Counted from the first letter of the stretch, positions 43,385 through 53,966 are shown. The stretch: DNA of 64,000 nucleotides from a bacterium SCSIO 12741 (GCA_024398055.1 CP073749.1:2480594-2544593); one strand, 5' to 3'. Notes: generated from the letters alone by a model not told the origin. Made by a program: numbers and translations.

Positions 43385-44340
43385 TCAGGAGAATCGGTGA
43401 TAAGCTGAGTCAGGTCCTTCAGCAAATCAAAAGCTACGTCAGCCATGTGATTTCCTTTGTTGTCTAACAAGGGATTGATCTCCACGAATTCCATGCAGAG
43501 AAGCTTGGTTTCTTTAACAATTGTGCTGAGTAATTCGCGGGTTTCATCGGGGTCCAATCCTTTTTCAACCGGAGTTCCTGTTCCTTCAGAAACCATTAAG
43601 CTATCCATAGCATCTACGTCGAATGACAGGTAGATCCAATCGCAGTCTTTTAGTTTTTCGAAGGCTTCGTCCAGGCAAGTACGAATGCCGCGGTAACGAA
43701 GTTCTGGTACCGAGTAATTCTTGATACCTTTTTCTTTCATCAGCTCATCTTCCGGTTTTTCGGTAGATCTAACAGCAAACATGACAAGATCCTCCGGTAA
43801 GATCTTCGGTTCAATGCCGTGCAGTCCTTTGGCATCATTCCAAAGCCGTACCGTTCGGGTTCCCGGTGATTTTTCACCATGAGCCTTGTTGTCAGCAGCC
43901 AAGGAGATAGCCAGAGGCATTCCATGTACATTTCCAGAAGGAGAAGTATAAGGAGAGTGAAGGTCACCATGAGCATCTACCCAAATGACTCCTAAACGTT
44001 TCGAACCGATGTTTTTCTTCAAGGCCGCAATGGTACCGGCAGCATTGGAGTGATCTCCGGATAAAACTACCGGCATACGGTCGTCTCTAAGGGAGATGGT
44101 AATTTCTTTTTCGAGTCGTTCGTGCACTTCAATGATCCCTTCGAGATAGTGAGCATCCGGAGTTTCATCTTCCTGATAAAGCAAGCGATTGTTGTGCTCT
44201 ACTTCAGCTACCGGAAACTGATTGAAAAAACCTTCTTTTCGGTTTATAGCAGAAATTTCCAAAGCATCTGCTCCCAGGCTTGATCCCCTGGTTCCGGCTC
44301 CCAGTTCCGACCGGTTAATAATGATCTTGATTTGACTCAT
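43381..44340 (-). CDS. Arginase/agmatinase/formiminoglutamase-family ureohydrolase
   Basis: 319 residues from ATG 44340. All metal-binding motifs of the family are present: GDHSNAAG, VDAHGDLH and SFDVDAMDS (two Mn ions held by Asp and His). The C-terminal EFVEINPLLD is typical of arginase rather than agmatinase, but the substrate cannot be fixed by eye. The enzyme would hydrolyse arginine or a related guanidino compound in the cytoplasm. No other arginine-catabolism gene is adjacent. It overlaps the convergent SDR gene at the stop codons. Confidence 0.88.
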   Translation of the reverse strand: MSQIKIIINRSELGAGTRGSSLGADALEISAINRKEGFFNQFPVAEVEHNNRLLYQEDETPDAHYLEGIIEVHERLEKEITISLRDDRMPVVLSGDHSNAAGTIAALKKNIGSKRLGVIWVDAHGDLHSPYTSPSGNVHGMPLAISLAADNKAHGEKSPGTRTVRLWNDAKGLHGIEPKILPEDLVMFAVRSTEKPEDELMKEKGIKNYSVPELRYRGIRTCLDEAFEKLKDCDWIYLSFDVDAMDSLMVSEGTGTPVEKGLDPDETRELLSTIVKETKLLCMEFVEINPLLDNKGNHMADVAFDLLKDLTQLITDSPD

Positions 44341-44462
44341 AGCAACTCGATTTCCAAGCAAAGGTAGTTTGGAAAAGGATTATATCACAGAAAAAGTGGT
44401 GAGTCGTTGGAGCGGGCAAAAATGGCTTAATTTAGAACGCCGTATATCTCTGAAAATCCGTA

Positions 44463-46607
44463 GTGATGCAGTTTGTCCTTTACCTCATATTTAACCTCAT
44501 TGGTCTTTACCTGATCGGTGTTTGGGTGGTTAATACCTGGAGGTTGTACCTGCATGCAGCGGATAAGAGTCAGTTTTTTACCTGGCGCAGATTTGGCTTT
44601 GGTATCACGCTGGGGGCTCTGGTTGTTCTTCCGCTCCTTTCTATCAATCTGTTTTTTGATTCCAGCAAATTCGATTCCCTGTCCGAAGAACGGGAGTTCT
44701 ATATGCGGGAGGGCAACGACTACCAAGTGTTTCGGCTTACCGAAGAAATGCTCCTTAAAGATCCTCTTAACCGAGACCTGAATTTTGAGTGGTTGGTGTG
44801 GCACGAAAAACGACTTTCCAACCGAAACGCTTATTGGACGGTAGGTTATTATTATTTGACTCTGACCGATGAGAGTGACCGAATTCAAAAATATTATGAG
44901 GAGCTGGCCGAAAGGCACCCTGAATTTGCTCGTCTGTATTTGGGTTTGTTATATGCTTTTCACGTTCAACCTGATGAGGCAAGGAAATACCTAAAAGCAG
45001 AACCAGAAGATCTCAAATACGAGCATTTTGTACGAGGTATGGTTGCCTTAGTGGATCACGAATATATCGAAGCCCAGAAATGGTTTCTACAAGAAGTTGC
45101 TGTTCCGGAGGGTTATCATCAGGGAGCTTATTATCGGTTGGCAGAAAGCCTGTATCGCTCCTCGGAGAGAGAGGCTTTGAGAGCCTTGGTTTATGACGAA
45201 AAGGCCAGAGAGTATATCCCCTCGTCGCTAAACCGAAGCGTTTTCTTTCACAAATTGGATTTTGTCAACTATTTCAAGGAGGTAATTAGAAACGATTTCC
45301 GGCGGTTTTACCTTCCAGGATTTCTGGTAGCCTTGATGATTACGCTGGTCTGGGGATACTATATCTACCGTTTGGATATCTATGAACCAGAGCGTTGGTA
45401 TCACTTGCTGTTGGTGTTTACGATGAGTTGCGGAACCATCTATTTGGTGTATCCTATTTCGGATATGCTGGGCGATATGGGTTTTTCGTTAAACGGCAAT
45501 CCGATCAATGATTTCTTTTACTGTGTTATTGGAATAGGCATGGTGGAGGAGTTTGTCAAATTGCTGCCCATTCTGGTTATGATCCGGTTTACCCGAGCCA
45601 TCAACGAACCTTATGATTATATCCTCTATGGCGCTTTATCCGCCCTGGCTTTTGCTTTAATTGAGAATATTGGCTACATCGAGTATGGAAAGATTACAAA
45701 CATCCCAGCTCGGGCTTTTGTGGCGGCGGTTGGCCACATGATGTTTACCTCTGTAGCCTGTTATGGTTTGTTGCTTAGTAAATACCGTTACCAGGTCAAC
45801 AAGTACCTCTTTGTGGGCATGTTCTTCTTTTTTGCCTCCCTGGCTCATGGGTTCTACGATTTCTGGTTAATTAATAGCTGGGCCAGTCAATTTTCCATAG
45901 TCACCATGCTGTTCTTTATCATATCCGTACACTTCTGGTTTATCATGAAGAACAATGCCATCAATATTTCCAATTTCTATACCTGGAAGAAGCGATTAAA
46001 CAACCGAAAATTACAATCCTACCTGATTCTTTCCCTAACTGCCATTCTCATGACCTCATACCTTTTCTACGGTATGCGATATGGCCGGAGCGAAGCCAAT
46101 CACTACTTTCAAAAGGAAGTCTACAACTATGGATTCATAATTTACTACCTGGCCTTTTCCTTCAGTCGCTTTTCCATGGTTAGAGGGCAGTGGAACCAGT
46201 TTTCCCTTTCCCGCATTTTTGTGCTACCCTCTCTTAGAGTTCCACCCGATTTTACCGGAGTGAGGTTGTCCATTCAACTTCCATTAAAACGATCCCAATC
46301 GGTGGGGCTAAAAGCCTGGGATTTGAGTTTGCATTTCCCCATGAAAGGTGTGCTGCGAGAAAAGCGAAGTGTTTCTGGAGAAGTGCATTGGTATCTGTTT
46401 GAAGCCGATCGGGAATTCCCGGTCTTGGGCTTTGAAGGCAAAAAGGTGTTGATCAAAACCAACCGACCCAACAATCCCGACAATTTTAAAACCGCAACGC
46501 CCATTCTGATTTACCTGGTGCCCGGAGAGTTTTTGTTGAGCCAGCCGCACATCCAAAAGAGGCAATTGAAAAAATGGGCCTTTTGCCACGCTACCTTGGT
46601 CGAGTAG
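44463..46607 (+). CDS. PrsW-family intramembrane metalloprotease with TPR-like N-terminal region
   Basis: 714 residues. Two N-terminal membrane helices are followed by a soluble region of about 200 residues rich in helix-turn-helix pairs (LYLGLLYAFHVQPDEARKYL, AQKWFLQEVAVPEGYHQGAY), consistent with TPR-like repeats. A membrane block with PrsW motifs follows: GMVEEFVKLLPI (Glu362, Glu363, Lys366), FALIENIGYIE, AVGHMMFTSVACYG and LAHGFYDF. These acidic and His residues are those proposed to bind zinc in PrsW. PrsW of Bacillus cleaves an anti-sigma factor; here no such partner is adjacent. A further C-terminal soluble domain of about 140 residues is unassigned. Confidence 0.87.
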   Translation: MMQFVLYLIFNLIGLYLIGVWVVNTWRLYLHAADKSQFFTWRRFGFGITLGALVVLPLLSINLFFDSSKFDSLSEEREFYMREGNDYQVFRLTEEMLLKDPLNRDLNFEWLVWHEKRLSNRNAYWTVGYYYLTLTDESDRIQKYYEELAERHPEFARLYLGLLYAFHVQPDEARKYLKAEPEDLKYEHFVRGMVALVDHEYIEAQKWFLQEVAVPEGYHQGAYYRLAESLYRSSEREALRALVYDEKAREYIPSSLNRSVFFHKLDFVNYFKEVIRNDFRRFYLPGFLVALMITLVWGYYIYRLDIYEPERWYHLLLVFTMSCGTIYLVYPISDMLGDMGFSLNGNPINDFFYCVIGIGMVEEFVKLLPILVMIRFTRAINEPYDYILYGALSALAFALIENIGYIEYGKITNIPARAFVAAVGHMMFTSVACYGLLLSKYRYQVNKYLFVGMFFFFASLAHGFYDFWLINSWASQFSIVTMLFFIISVHFWFIMKNNAINISNFYTWKKRLNNRKLQSYLILSLTAILMTSYLFYGMRYGRSEANHYFQKEVYNYGFIIYYLAFSFSRFSMVRGQWNQFSLSRIFVLPSLRVPPDFTGVRLSIQLPLKRSQSVGLKAWDLSLHFPMKGVLREKRSVSGEVHWYLFEADREFPVLGFEGKKVLIKTNRPNNPDNFKTATPILIYLVPGEFLLSQPHIQKRQLKKWAFCHATLVE

Positions 46608-46709
46608 AGGAAATACTTGTTGGTGTGATTCAGAGTAACCATCTTTGTGATCTTATAAATCAGATAAGCCTCGTAAATACATTGGGCTTAAAGCCAGTTT
46701 ATTAACTGA

Positions 46710-47615
46710 ATGCAAAAACAGCCCGCAGATACCTCAACAAAAAGCCGATGGTCGGCGAAAAAGATCGGGGTATTTCTTCTCAAATTGATTCTTGGAGCGC
46801 TGGCCTTTTACCTTATTTGGCGGAAGGTGGATATCCAGAAAGTGGGTGTTTACTTGCAACAGGCCAATGCGTTGTATCTGGTTCTGGCAGCGGCTTTCTT
46901 CTTCCTATCTAAAGCGGTGGCCGCCATTCGACTCAATTATTATTATGCCTCTCAAGGCCTGAATTTATCCTCGGGTCAAGGTATTCGATTAAACCTCTTG
47001 GCCATGTTCTACAGCCTGTTTATTCCCCTGGTGGGTGGAGATGGGTACCGGGTAATTTGGCTGAAGAATAGATACGGAACTCCGGTTAAATCCTTGATTT
47101 GGTCTTCTGTATTGGACCGGGTTAGTGGTGTGGCGGCATTGGTGGCTTTGGCGGCTTTGATTTTTCCGGCTACCACCTTCAAAGGTTGGTTTCAGTGGTT
47201 AGGGCTATTGGGAATTCCAGTGATGTACTTGGTTTATTATTTCGTTCATCGTCAGTTCTGGCGGTCTTATTTGCCGGTGTGGAAATCGGTAAATGTAGCG
47301 GCCTTAATCGTCCAGTTTCTGCAAGTGGTGTGCGTGGTATTTATTCTTTTAGCGTTAAACGTTTCTGATCACCAATTAGACTATTTGTTCATTTTTCTAT
47401 TGGCCAGTTTGGCTTACATGCTGCCTTTTATGGGAGCCCGGGAAATGGCCTTTCTTTTGGGAGCAGAATACCTGGGCTTAGATTTGGAACTTTCCTTGGC
47501 TATCAGTGTTTTGTTTTATCTGGCTTTAGCCGGAACCTCGTTGACCGGAATATCCTTTTTGCTGTTCCCTTCTCGTCTCGAAGTGGATGAACCCGTTTCT
47601 ACCGGAACAGCTTGA
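46710..47615 (+). CDS. Flippase-like integral membrane protein (LPG_synthase_TM), copy 1
   Basis: 301 residues with about eight membrane helices in the pattern of the UPF0104/lysylphosphatidylglycerol synthase transmembrane family (LLKLILGALAFYLIWRKVDI, then RLNLLAMFYSLFIPLVGGDG). There is no catalytic LPG synthase domain. Such proteins are often linked to lipid or polyprenol-linked sugar transport. A basic N-terminus (TKSRWSAKKIG) faces the cytoplasm. It overlaps the convergent GT39 fragment by 17 bp. A second member lies at 56141. Confidence 0.8.
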   Translation: MQKQPADTSTKSRWSAKKIGVFLLKLILGALAFYLIWRKVDIQKVGVYLQQANALYLVLAAAFFFLSKAVAAIRLNYYYASQGLNLSSGQGIRLNLLAMFYSLFIPLVGGDGYRVIWLKNRYGTPVKSLIWSSVLDRVSGVAALVALAALIFPATTFKGWFQWLGLLGIPVMYLVYYFVHRQFWRSYLPVWKSVNVAALIVQFLQVVCVVFILLALNVSDHQLDYLFIFLLASLAYMLPFMGAREMAFLLGAEYLGLDLELSLAISVLFYLALAGTSLTGISFLLFPSRLEVDEPVSTGTA

Positions 47616-48231
47616 TTCCCCCATATTCAGGCTTGGTAGCCTTAAAGAGAATCAGGTTTTTCTTCATCCAACGATCTTCAAATTCATAAAGCTTTTCTAC
47701 CGTTTTATCCCGTAAGAAATCGTCGTGAGAGAGGTAGAATTGACCAGGTTCCAAAATCGTATCATACTGCATGATATATCCATTCTCCCGGGTCAATAGA
47801 TAAGGGACTTGATAGGCCATTAGCGTTGGGGTAACCAATTCACTTTTTTCAAAGGTGATCGGGCCAACAGATGCATCGGACTCAAACAGATAAATGTAAC
47901 CACACCACCTCACGGGTTGTCCTTCTGTGATTCGAAGAACTTCCTGAACGTGAGGTTCGTAATTCTCTACCGAATTTTCCTGAGCCAAATTGGGCAAGAG
48001 AAGTTGGTTATACCCGATCCGTAATACGAACAGAAATAGAATCAGAAGGGCAATTTTGTGGTGTGTTTTGTAAAATCCGAAAGCCGTTGCCAATCCCAGA
48101 GTTCCCACGACGAAGCAACCCCAAATCGAAAATGAACTGAGGGCAGGATCATCCCAGAAAGGAAGAACGAACATTCCAAGGGATACCAGAACTACCGTGC
48201 CCCCAGAATCTGGAGAAGGGTTGTTTTCCAT
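47599..48231 (-). CDS. GT39-type glycosyltransferase, C-terminal part (frameshifted)
   Basis: 210 residues as an isolated frame starting ATG 48231. It begins with a short segment and then helices (GTVVLVSLGMFVLPFWD, IALLILFLFVLRIGYNQLLL), followed by a soluble domain of about 120 residues. This is the C-terminal half of the adjacent GT39 protein rather than a gene of its own. The two frames overlap by 40 bp at 48192-48231, and one extra G in the G5 run (C5 at 48200-48204 on the plus strand) would join them as ...LLQILGGTVVLVSLG.... It may be broken, phase-variable or miscalled. Confidence 0.6.
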   Translation of the reverse strand: MENNPSPDSGGTVVLVSLGMFVLPFWDDPALSSFSIWGCFVVGTLGLATAFGFYKTHHKIALLILFLFVLRIGYNQLLLPNLAQENSVENYEPHVQEVLRITEGQPVRWCGYIYLFESDASVGPITFEKSELVTPTLMAYQVPYLLTRENGYIMQYDTILEPGQFYLSHDDFLRDKTVEKLYEFEDRWMKKNLILFKATKPEYGGIKLFR

Positions 48232-49283
48232 TTTTTCAACGATTCGAAGGAGAGTCCAAACAGATGGCCGATAATCAAAAAGAAAAACGGAAAAAGAGGG
48301 TATAAATACCTGGGGCGAATATCAGCGGCAAGGGCATAAATAGGAAGGTTGAATACTAAAGCAACCAGGCAAAACTTGAGCAGGGGATTGGCCCATAAAT
48401 CAGACCAGACCTTTTTCTTAAAGAGGAATACCAGAAAGAGGCTCCAGGGAGCCATCCAGGCAAGCATTTTTAAGGGGAAAGTGAGAAATCCTACCAAGGT
48501 ATCGGAGAAGGCGTGTTCGGCTCCAGATCGCTGCGAAGCTTCTTTAAAGAGTCGAACCATAAAGGGTAAGGGATCATCGTAAAACGAATACAACCAGAAG
48601 TACCCTCCAACGGCCAAAACATAAACCCCAAGTCCTGCAAAATGCTTCCAGGAAAAAAGAAGGGTCCACCGTCGGTGAATCAGAATCCAGGGTAGCAAGG
48701 TGAGCGCTTGAAAGGCAATGGATGGAGGCCCTTTGGTTAAGGTGCCCAGAGCGGCAAAAAAGTAGGACCAGATAAAGAGTTGCAGGTATTTCTTCTTCTC
48801 GAAAAACCAAAAAATAGAAAGCATTTGGCAGATACTAAGCAAGGCGAAAAACAAATCGATTTCGCCAGCCAATATGGATCCATAAAACAGTATCTCAGCA
48901 GAGCTAAGCAAGAAGGCAGCTGCTAATAAAGCAGGGCCCGATCGCAAATAGGGACGGCCTATTCGAAAAATAAGCAGGGCCGAAAGCAACAAGGCCACCA
49001 GAGATGGAATACGGACTACCCATTCGTCATAGGATTGAAAGAGCTTGTAATACAGGGCCATCCACCAATTGAAAACCGGCGGTTTGTTGTAATAACTCCA
49101 ACCATGAATCGAAGGGACAACGTAATTTCCGCTATTCACCATTTCCAATGAGACAATGGCTCTACGCGGTTCTTCGGATTGAAGTCCTAGTATGTGGTTA
49201 GCTCCGAACAAGGCCGTGAAAAGAAGAACAATCCCCAAGGAAAGAAGCAGTTTGGTTGAGGGGGACAACGAACTAATTTTCAT
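48192..49283 (-). CDS. GT39-type membrane glycosyltransferase, N-terminal part (frameshifted)
   Basis: 363 residues with about nine membrane helices. After the first helix the loop GLQSEEPRRAIVSLEMVNSG is the acidic periplasmic motif of the ArnT/PMT superfamily; the region WSYYNKPPVFNWWMALYYK is the usual lysine and aromatic loop. Later RPRYLYPLFPFFFL closes the conserved block. The frame then stops at LLQILGAR because of the 1-nt deficit at 48200-48204; the remainder is in the next entry. The whole would be about 560 residues. Reaction and acceptor are as for the first GT39 protein in this window and unknown. Confidence 0.75.
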   Translation of the reverse strand: MKISSLSPSTKLLLSLGIVLLFTALFGANHILGLQSEEPRRAIVSLEMVNSGNYVVPSIHGWSYYNKPPVFNWWMALYYKLFQSYDEWVVRIPSLVALLLSALLIFRIGRPYLRSGPALLAAAFLLSSAEILFYGSILAGEIDLFFALLSICQMLSIFWFFEKKKYLQLFIWSYFFAALGTLTKGPPSIAFQALTLLPWILIHRRWTLLFSWKHFAGLGVYVLAVGGYFWLYSFYDDPLPFMVRLFKEASQRSGAEHAFSDTLVGFLTFPLKMLAWMAPWSLFLVFLFKKKVWSDLWANPLLKFCLVALVFNLPIYALAADIRPRYLYPLFPFFFLIIGHLFGLSFESLKKWKTTLLQILGAR

Positions 49284-49304
49284 TCGACCAATATACAGAA
49301 ACCG

Positions 49305-50132
49305 CTATTTCAGCATGTGGTTCAGTACATTTTGAGTCAAACGGCTGATGTTACTGTCAACGGGTAGTGCAGAGGTATAAGATACTGAGCCTACAGAGAA
49401 CACAGTTCCACCTCCCGGGTGCTCGTAAGTAACCATATCGGCTCCACCATCATCAGGATTGTTTCCTCTGGCAAGTAGCGTTAACCGAGGGGAATGGGTT
49501 CCGATTTTATCCGTTTCCAGACCTGAAGCACCATCTCGATTTACACATTGGGTACCAAACAAATCTCCATTTTTGAGATTCATTCCCTTGAAAAAGGGGT
49601 GACCTTCAGATTTAACCACGTACGGCTTTTCGGTCCCGTAACCTCGAGCGTCATAAGCTACCCCCAGGAGTGCTTGCTCGGGAAGATCCAAATTCCTCCA
49701 TTGACCACCTTGAGTCGCTTCATATTTATGAGTTTCACCTTCTTTCCGAACTTCCAACACATTCTGGTGCTTGTCAATAACGACCTTCCAGTAAACGCCG
49801 TTTCCACCTAAATACATAAAGTTTCCGCCACGCTGGAGGTAGCGGTACAAGTGGTTGTACATTTCCTTGGTCCAATACTCAGGATGAGTGTGAATGATGA
49901 ATGCTTTGTAGGCATAAAGCAATTGATCGTCGTCATGAAGATCTTCATCGCTAAAGAGGTCGTAGTCGTAGCCCTTGTCTTCCAGCCAACGGAGTAAAAA
50001 TCCCTCAGCTCCGGTCAGGTGACCATATTGTTCGTGCGGGTTGTCGTAGGGATTAGGGCGCAAAAAAGAAATATTACTGGAATTGGGTACGTCGTCGTTG
50101 ATCTGGTATTTGTAAAAAGATCCGCCCCCCAA
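49305..50132 (-). CDS. DMFA2_C-type lipoprotein, C-terminal part (frameshifted)
   Basis: 275 residues as an isolated frame. It contains the C-terminal domain of the N,N-dimethylformamidase large subunit family ([64 protein letters not shown]). In the complete protein the preceding motif [13 protein letters not shown] is in another frame. One extra G in the six-G run (C6 at 50125-50130 on the plus strand) joins it to the N-terminal part. The domain is a beta/alpha fold seen in some amidohydrolases; here enzymatic action on an exported substrate is not shown. Confidence 0.65.
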   Translation of the reverse strand: MGGGSFYKYQINDDVPNSSNISFLRPNPYDNPHEQYGHLTGAEGFLLRWLEDKGYDYDLFSDEDLHDDDQLLYAYKAFIIHTHPEYWTKEMYNHLYRYLQRGGNFMYLGGNGVYWKVVIDKHQNVLEVRKEGETHKYEATQGGQWRNLDLPEQALLGVAYDARGYGTEKPYVVKSEGHPFFKGMNLKNGDLFGTQCVNRDGASGLETDKIGTHSPRLTLLARGNNPDDGGADMVTYEHPGGGTVFSVGSVSYTSALPVDSNISRLTQNVLNHMLK

Positions 50133-50713
50133 TTGTTGTAGGCTGCCCAGGTATTGGTATTGGCCAAAACCGCGATTCGGGCGGGTGGTTCCGAAGAGGC
50201 TTTGTTAAGCACAAAGGCAATGTGATCTTCTTCCCCGGTTTGGCTTTTGAGTTTAGCTGTGTACATACCCGTTTTCCAATTGGATGGTATCTGGAACACG
50301 TAGTTGGGTTCCCAATTACATCCGTGGGAGTACGAGTAGCATGAAAAATTCTGTCGTTGAGCCGGAATGGTTCCGGAAGTATGAAGCAGATCTACCTGGT
50401 TTCCTACGCGGCTTATTTCGACTTGGAAATCGCTCAGGGAATGAGCGTGAATGATCAGGTATTCCCCGGGTTTATAGCTGTTCTTGCTACTATAACCCTC
50501 AATGGGAGTTTCATTGATTATTTCTTCTCCCACCAGGCAATTGTCCACCGATACCCTTCCTTTGGAAATGGTTCCGTTTCGTCCCTGATCTGTGGGATCT
50601 TCTGGGTCTTCCCGCTTACAGGCGGTTCCTGATACCAGTAAGACTATCAGGAATCCAGCCAGTAAGGAATTAATCTTTTTGAGGCTCCCAACCTGGGGTA
50701 TACGTAACCCCAT
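50015..50713 (-). CDS. DMFA2_C-type lipoprotein, N-terminal part (frameshifted)
   Basis: From ATG 50713 (another ATG at 50740). A lipoprotein signal ends in LLVSGTAC and is followed by an acidic linker ([12 protein letters not shown]) and a beta-rich domain ([39 protein letters not shown]). The last in-frame residues before the frameshift are [18 protein letters not shown]; the rest of that motif lies in the other frame. The start lies within the 3' end of the preceding gene (overlap of about 44 bp), so translation may be coupled. The joined protein would be about 470 residues, surface-exposed or periplasmic. Confidence 0.65.
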   Translation of the reverse strand: MGLRIPQVGSLKKINSLLAGFLIVLLVSGTACKREDPEDPTDQGRNGTISKGRVSVDNCLVGEEIINETPIEGYSSKNSYKPGEYLIIHAHSLSDFQVEISRVGNQVDLLHTSGTIPAQRQNFSCYSYSHGCNWEPNYVFQIPSNWKTGMYTAKLKSQTGEEDHIAFVLNKASSEPPARIAVLANTNTWAAYNNWGADLFTNTRSTTTYPIPVIFLFCALIPTTTRTNNMVT

Positions 50714-53700
50714 GCGATTCGAGTAAGTTGCGCATTTCATTTAATTGGTTTTTTATGGACTTCAATTCATCCAATACAAATTGTAAGTCTGTTTTAGCAA
50801 TGGCCAGCTGCTCCTTATTTGTCTGTGTAGGAGCTCCGGTAGTTCTCCATAGGTTATATACGACCAAACCAATTCTAAGTCCAATCGTTGGGTCTGTTTC
50901 AAATTCACGCTTGCTTAGTGAAGGATCTCCATTCATCATCAAGCTCAATTCATTGAGATGACCTTCTATGGCATACAGATCTTCCAAAGTCGATTGTGGC
51001 ACTGATGGCGTTTTTAGAACGGCTCTTTTGTAATACTTAGTACGATTAGAATATTCGGCCAAACTTTTGGATGCTTTACCCATTTGATTTCGCATCTCGG
51101 CAACCTCAGAGGCAAACTCTTCCACCCCTGTACGGTCGTAGCTCATTTGTTTGTTGTTTTCCAGGAAACGAACGTTAAACGATACTGGAGCAACCAGTTG
51201 TTCTACTTTTCCGCGAACCACCTGGTGTAGAGAAACGGTGTATTTTCCAGGAAGGGCCATTCGACCGATATCGTAAGATTCGTAAATGCTTTTCGGTTTA
51301 TGATCTTTAAGCGAAACGGGTGATTGTGGGTCTAAACGCAGGTCCCAAACAAAACGATTGACACCGGTAGAAGTTCCTGCTTTCAAACGGCGAATGGTAG
51401 TGCCTTTGCTGTCCTTGATTTCAAAGAATAGATAGGGAGTCTCTTCGTTGTCCTCAGCTCGCATTTCTTCAAAGCTTGGGTAAGGAACAGCCTCGTTGTT
51501 TTTGATCAATTCCTTTTCGCGTTTTTTCCGCTCTTGCTTCAAGGATTTTGGAGCCTCTTTGAGGTAGTAAGTGAAGGTGGCTCCCACAATGGGGTTAGGG
51601 GTAGCGTAGTAGCTCTCACCCTGGAAGGTTTTTCCGCGACGACCCAAAGGCATGGATGGAATAAACATTTCGGCGTCTTTAATCGCAAAAATGTGGGCCT
51701 CTGTATTTTTCATCATGTCCTCAGACATCTCACGAAGTGGACTGTAGTCATCCAGTACATAAAATCCTCTACCGAAAGTTCCCAATACCAAATCATTTTC
51801 ACGTTTTTGGATTTCCATATCACGAACCGCAATGGTTGGCAATCCAGCTTTTAATTGAATCCATTTGGCCCCTCCGTCAACGCTCACAAAAACGCCAAAC
51901 TCAGTTCCGGCAAAGAGCAGATTTGGATTTACATGATCTTCGGCGATGCAGTACACAGAACCGCGCTCAGGTAGATCTCCGCTAATCGAAGTCCAGGTAT
52001 TTCCTTTATCCGTACTCTTGTATAGATAGGGCTTGAAATCGCCATTCTTATGGTTGTTAAAAGCCGCGTAAACGGTCGCGGCATCGTGCTGAGAAGCCAA
52101 TAGCATGTTCACGTAAGTACGCGCTGGTACGCCGGAAACACCATCCACTTTTTTCCAATTCTGTCCGGAGTCATCGGTAATTTGAATGAGTCCATCATCA
52201 GTCCCTACATAGATCAGGTTTTCCTGAACTGGAGATTCACTCAGAGCTACGATATTGCCGTAGATAGTAGTGGATTTATTCTTGGCCACAGCGTCCATAC
52301 TCCACACCTGGTCCATTACCGGAAGCGTATTTCGGTCCAGCTGGCGGGTCAAATCGGGGCTAATGGTTTTCCAGGTATTACCCTGATCATCGGAGCGGAA
52401 CAACTTGTTGGCTGCGAAATAGAGTCTTTTGTTGTTGTGCGGAGAAATAAGAAGAGGGGCATCCCAGTTCCAGCGGTAAGCAGGTTCGTCTTTGGCTGGC
52501 CAAGGTTTGATACCTACTTTTTCTCCCGAAGCTTTGTCGTATCTAACGAGCCATCCATATTGCGATTGGCTGTATACAATGTTGTCATCCGTAGGATCTA
52601 CCTGTGATTCAAATCCATCACCTCCTTTGGTTACAAACCAATCAGAATTGGTGATTCCAGTAGCGCTTGTAGTACGAGAAGGCCCCATCAAGGAGAAGTT
52701 GTCCTGTGTTCCACCTACGATGTTGTAAAATGGCTCGGCATTATCCAAGGCTACTTTATAGAATTGGGTGATAGGCAGATTTGCTTTGAAATCCCAGGTT
52801 GAAGCGCCATCCCAGGACTCATAGACTCCACCGTCGCATCCCATCAAATAGTGGGCATTGTTGTTAGGGTCAATCCACATACAATGGTTGTCTACGTGCT
52901 TGCTTTTTTCACCAAGAGGTTTCCAGGTAGCGCCGCCATCAGTGGATACCTGAGCCCAAGTGTCCATGGAATAAAGCTTGTCAAATTGATTCGGATCTGG
53001 AACCAACTCTACGTAGTAATTACCTGAAGAGGCATATTTGTTCACCTTGTTCCAACTTGCTCCGCGGTCCGTAGAACGGTAGATACCCTGAGTTTTCGGA
53101 GTGGCTTCAATCATAGCGTAGACCACATCTGGTTTTTGAGGTGATATGGCCAGGGCAATTCGTCCAACATCACCTTGAGGAAGGCCATTGGAAAGTTTGT
53201 CAAAGGTTTTTCCCCCATCAGTAGAACGGTAAATGGCCGAGCTTGGTCCTCCAGAAATGTAGGTCCAAACATGTCTTCTGCGCTGGTGTGCGGTGGCATA
53301 AATTAAATCTGGATCACGTGGATCAAGGTGAACTTCATTCACCCCGGTGTGCTCATCAATTTCTAGAATTTTATTCCAAGTAGCTCCTCCATCTTCGGTT
53401 AAGTACAATCCACGGTCGCCACCAGCACTCCATAGAGGACCATATGCCGCAACGAAAACACGACGCGAATCTCTCGGATCCACCTTAATCATGCCAATGT
53501 GCTCGGAATTTTCGAGTCCGACTTTTTTCCAGGATTTTCCGCCGTCTTCAGACTTGTACAATCCATCACCGTAGGCAACGGAGCGCTGGTTGTTGTTTTC
53601 ACCAGTCCCCGCCCAAATTACATTCGGGTTGTTGGGATCCATAGTCAGGCATCCGATAGAGTAGGAACCTTGTCCATCAAAAATGGGACTGAAAGTAGTA

Positions 53701-53966
53701 CCCGCATTTTCAGTTTTCCAAATTCCTCCAGAAGCTCCTGCGACATACCAAACAGCTGGATTGTTAGGGTGAATCACCATGTCAGCAACACGTCCGGAAG
53801 TTAGAGCGGGTCCAACAGACCGAAACTTCAATCCCGACAATTTACCCGATGCAAGAGCTGCTTTGGGTTCTTCAGATTCTTCATTCGAATCTCCTTTTTT
53901 GGCTGACAAGGCCAATGAATTCATTCCAATAAGTGCAACCAGGCACCAAGTCGCTGTCCGCTTCAT
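50670..53966 (-). CDS. Exported BNR/VPS10-type beta-propeller protein
   Basis: 1098 residues with a signal peptide (ending near SLALSA, residue 22). Residues about 45-720 hold many BNR/Asp-box repeats such as [39 protein letters not shown] and [14 protein letters not shown], which together form propellers as in sortilin/VPS10 and sialidases. The N-terminal [19 protein letters not shown] is typical of the large VPS10-like exported proteins of Bacteroidetes. The C-terminal third (about 800-1098) is alpha/beta and unassigned. No sialidase catalytic residues were looked for or claimed. It may bind glycans or proteins. The frameshifted lipoprotein overlaps its 3' end. Confidence 0.82.
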   Translation of the reverse strand: MKRTATWCLVALIGMNSLALSAKKGDSNEESEEPKAALASGKLSGLKFRSVGPALTSGRVADMVIHPNNPAVWYVAGASGGIWKTENAGTTFSPIFDGQGSYSIGCLTMDPNNPNVIWAGTGENNNQRSVAYGDGLYKSEDGGKSWKKVGLENSEHIGMIKVDPRDSRRVFVAAYGPLWSAGGDRGLYLTEDGGATWNKILEIDEHTGVNEVHLDPRDPDLIYATAHQRRRHVWTYISGGPSSAIYRSTDGGKTFDKLSNGLPQGDVGRIALAISPQKPDVVYAMIEATPKTQGIYRSTDRGASWNKVNKYASSGNYYVELVPDPNQFDKLYSMDTWAQVSTDGGATWKPLGEKSKHVDNHCMWIDPNNNAHYLMGCDGGVYESWDGASTWDFKANLPITQFYKVALDNAEPFYNIVGGTQDNFSLMGPSRTTSATGITNSDWFVTKGGDGFESQVDPTDDNIVYSQSQYGWLVRYDKASGEKVGIKPWPAKDEPAYRWNWDAPLLISPHNNKRLYFAANKLFRSDDQGNTWKTISPDLTRQLDRNTLPVMDQVWSMDAVAKNKSTTIYGNIVALSESPVQENLIYVGTDDGLIQITDDSGQNWKKVDGVSGVPARTYVNMLLASQHDAATVYAAFNNHKNGDFKPYLYKSTDKGNTWTSISGDLPERGSVYCIAEDHVNPNLLFAGTEFGVFVSVDGGAKWIQLKAGLPTIAVRDMEIQKRENDLVLGTFGRGFYVLDDYSPLREMSEDMMKNTEAHIFAIKDAEMFIPSMPLGRRGKTFQGESYYATPNPIVGATFTYYLKEAPKSLKQERKKREKELIKNNEAVPYPSFEEMRAEDNEETPYLFFEIKDSKGTTIRRLKAGTSTGVNRFVWDLRLDPQSPVSLKDHKPKSIYESYDIGRMALPGKYTVSLHQVVRGKVEQLVAPVSFNVRFLENNKQMSYDRTGVEEFASEVAEMRNQMGKASKSLAEYSNRTKYYKRAVLKTPSVPQSTLEDLYAIEGHLNELSLMMNGDPSLSKREFETDPTIGLRIGLVVYNLWRTTGAPTQTNKEQLAIAKTDLQFVLDELKSIKNQLNEMRNLLESHGVTYTPGWEPQKD

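Noticed and set aside
48192-48231. Programmed -1 frameshift joining the two GT39 halves at TTGAAAAAATGG
   Set aside because: The A6 site is not a perfect slippery heptamer, and the G-run lies at a point where one extra base gives a more natural membrane junction. The neighbouring gene has the same kind of defect.
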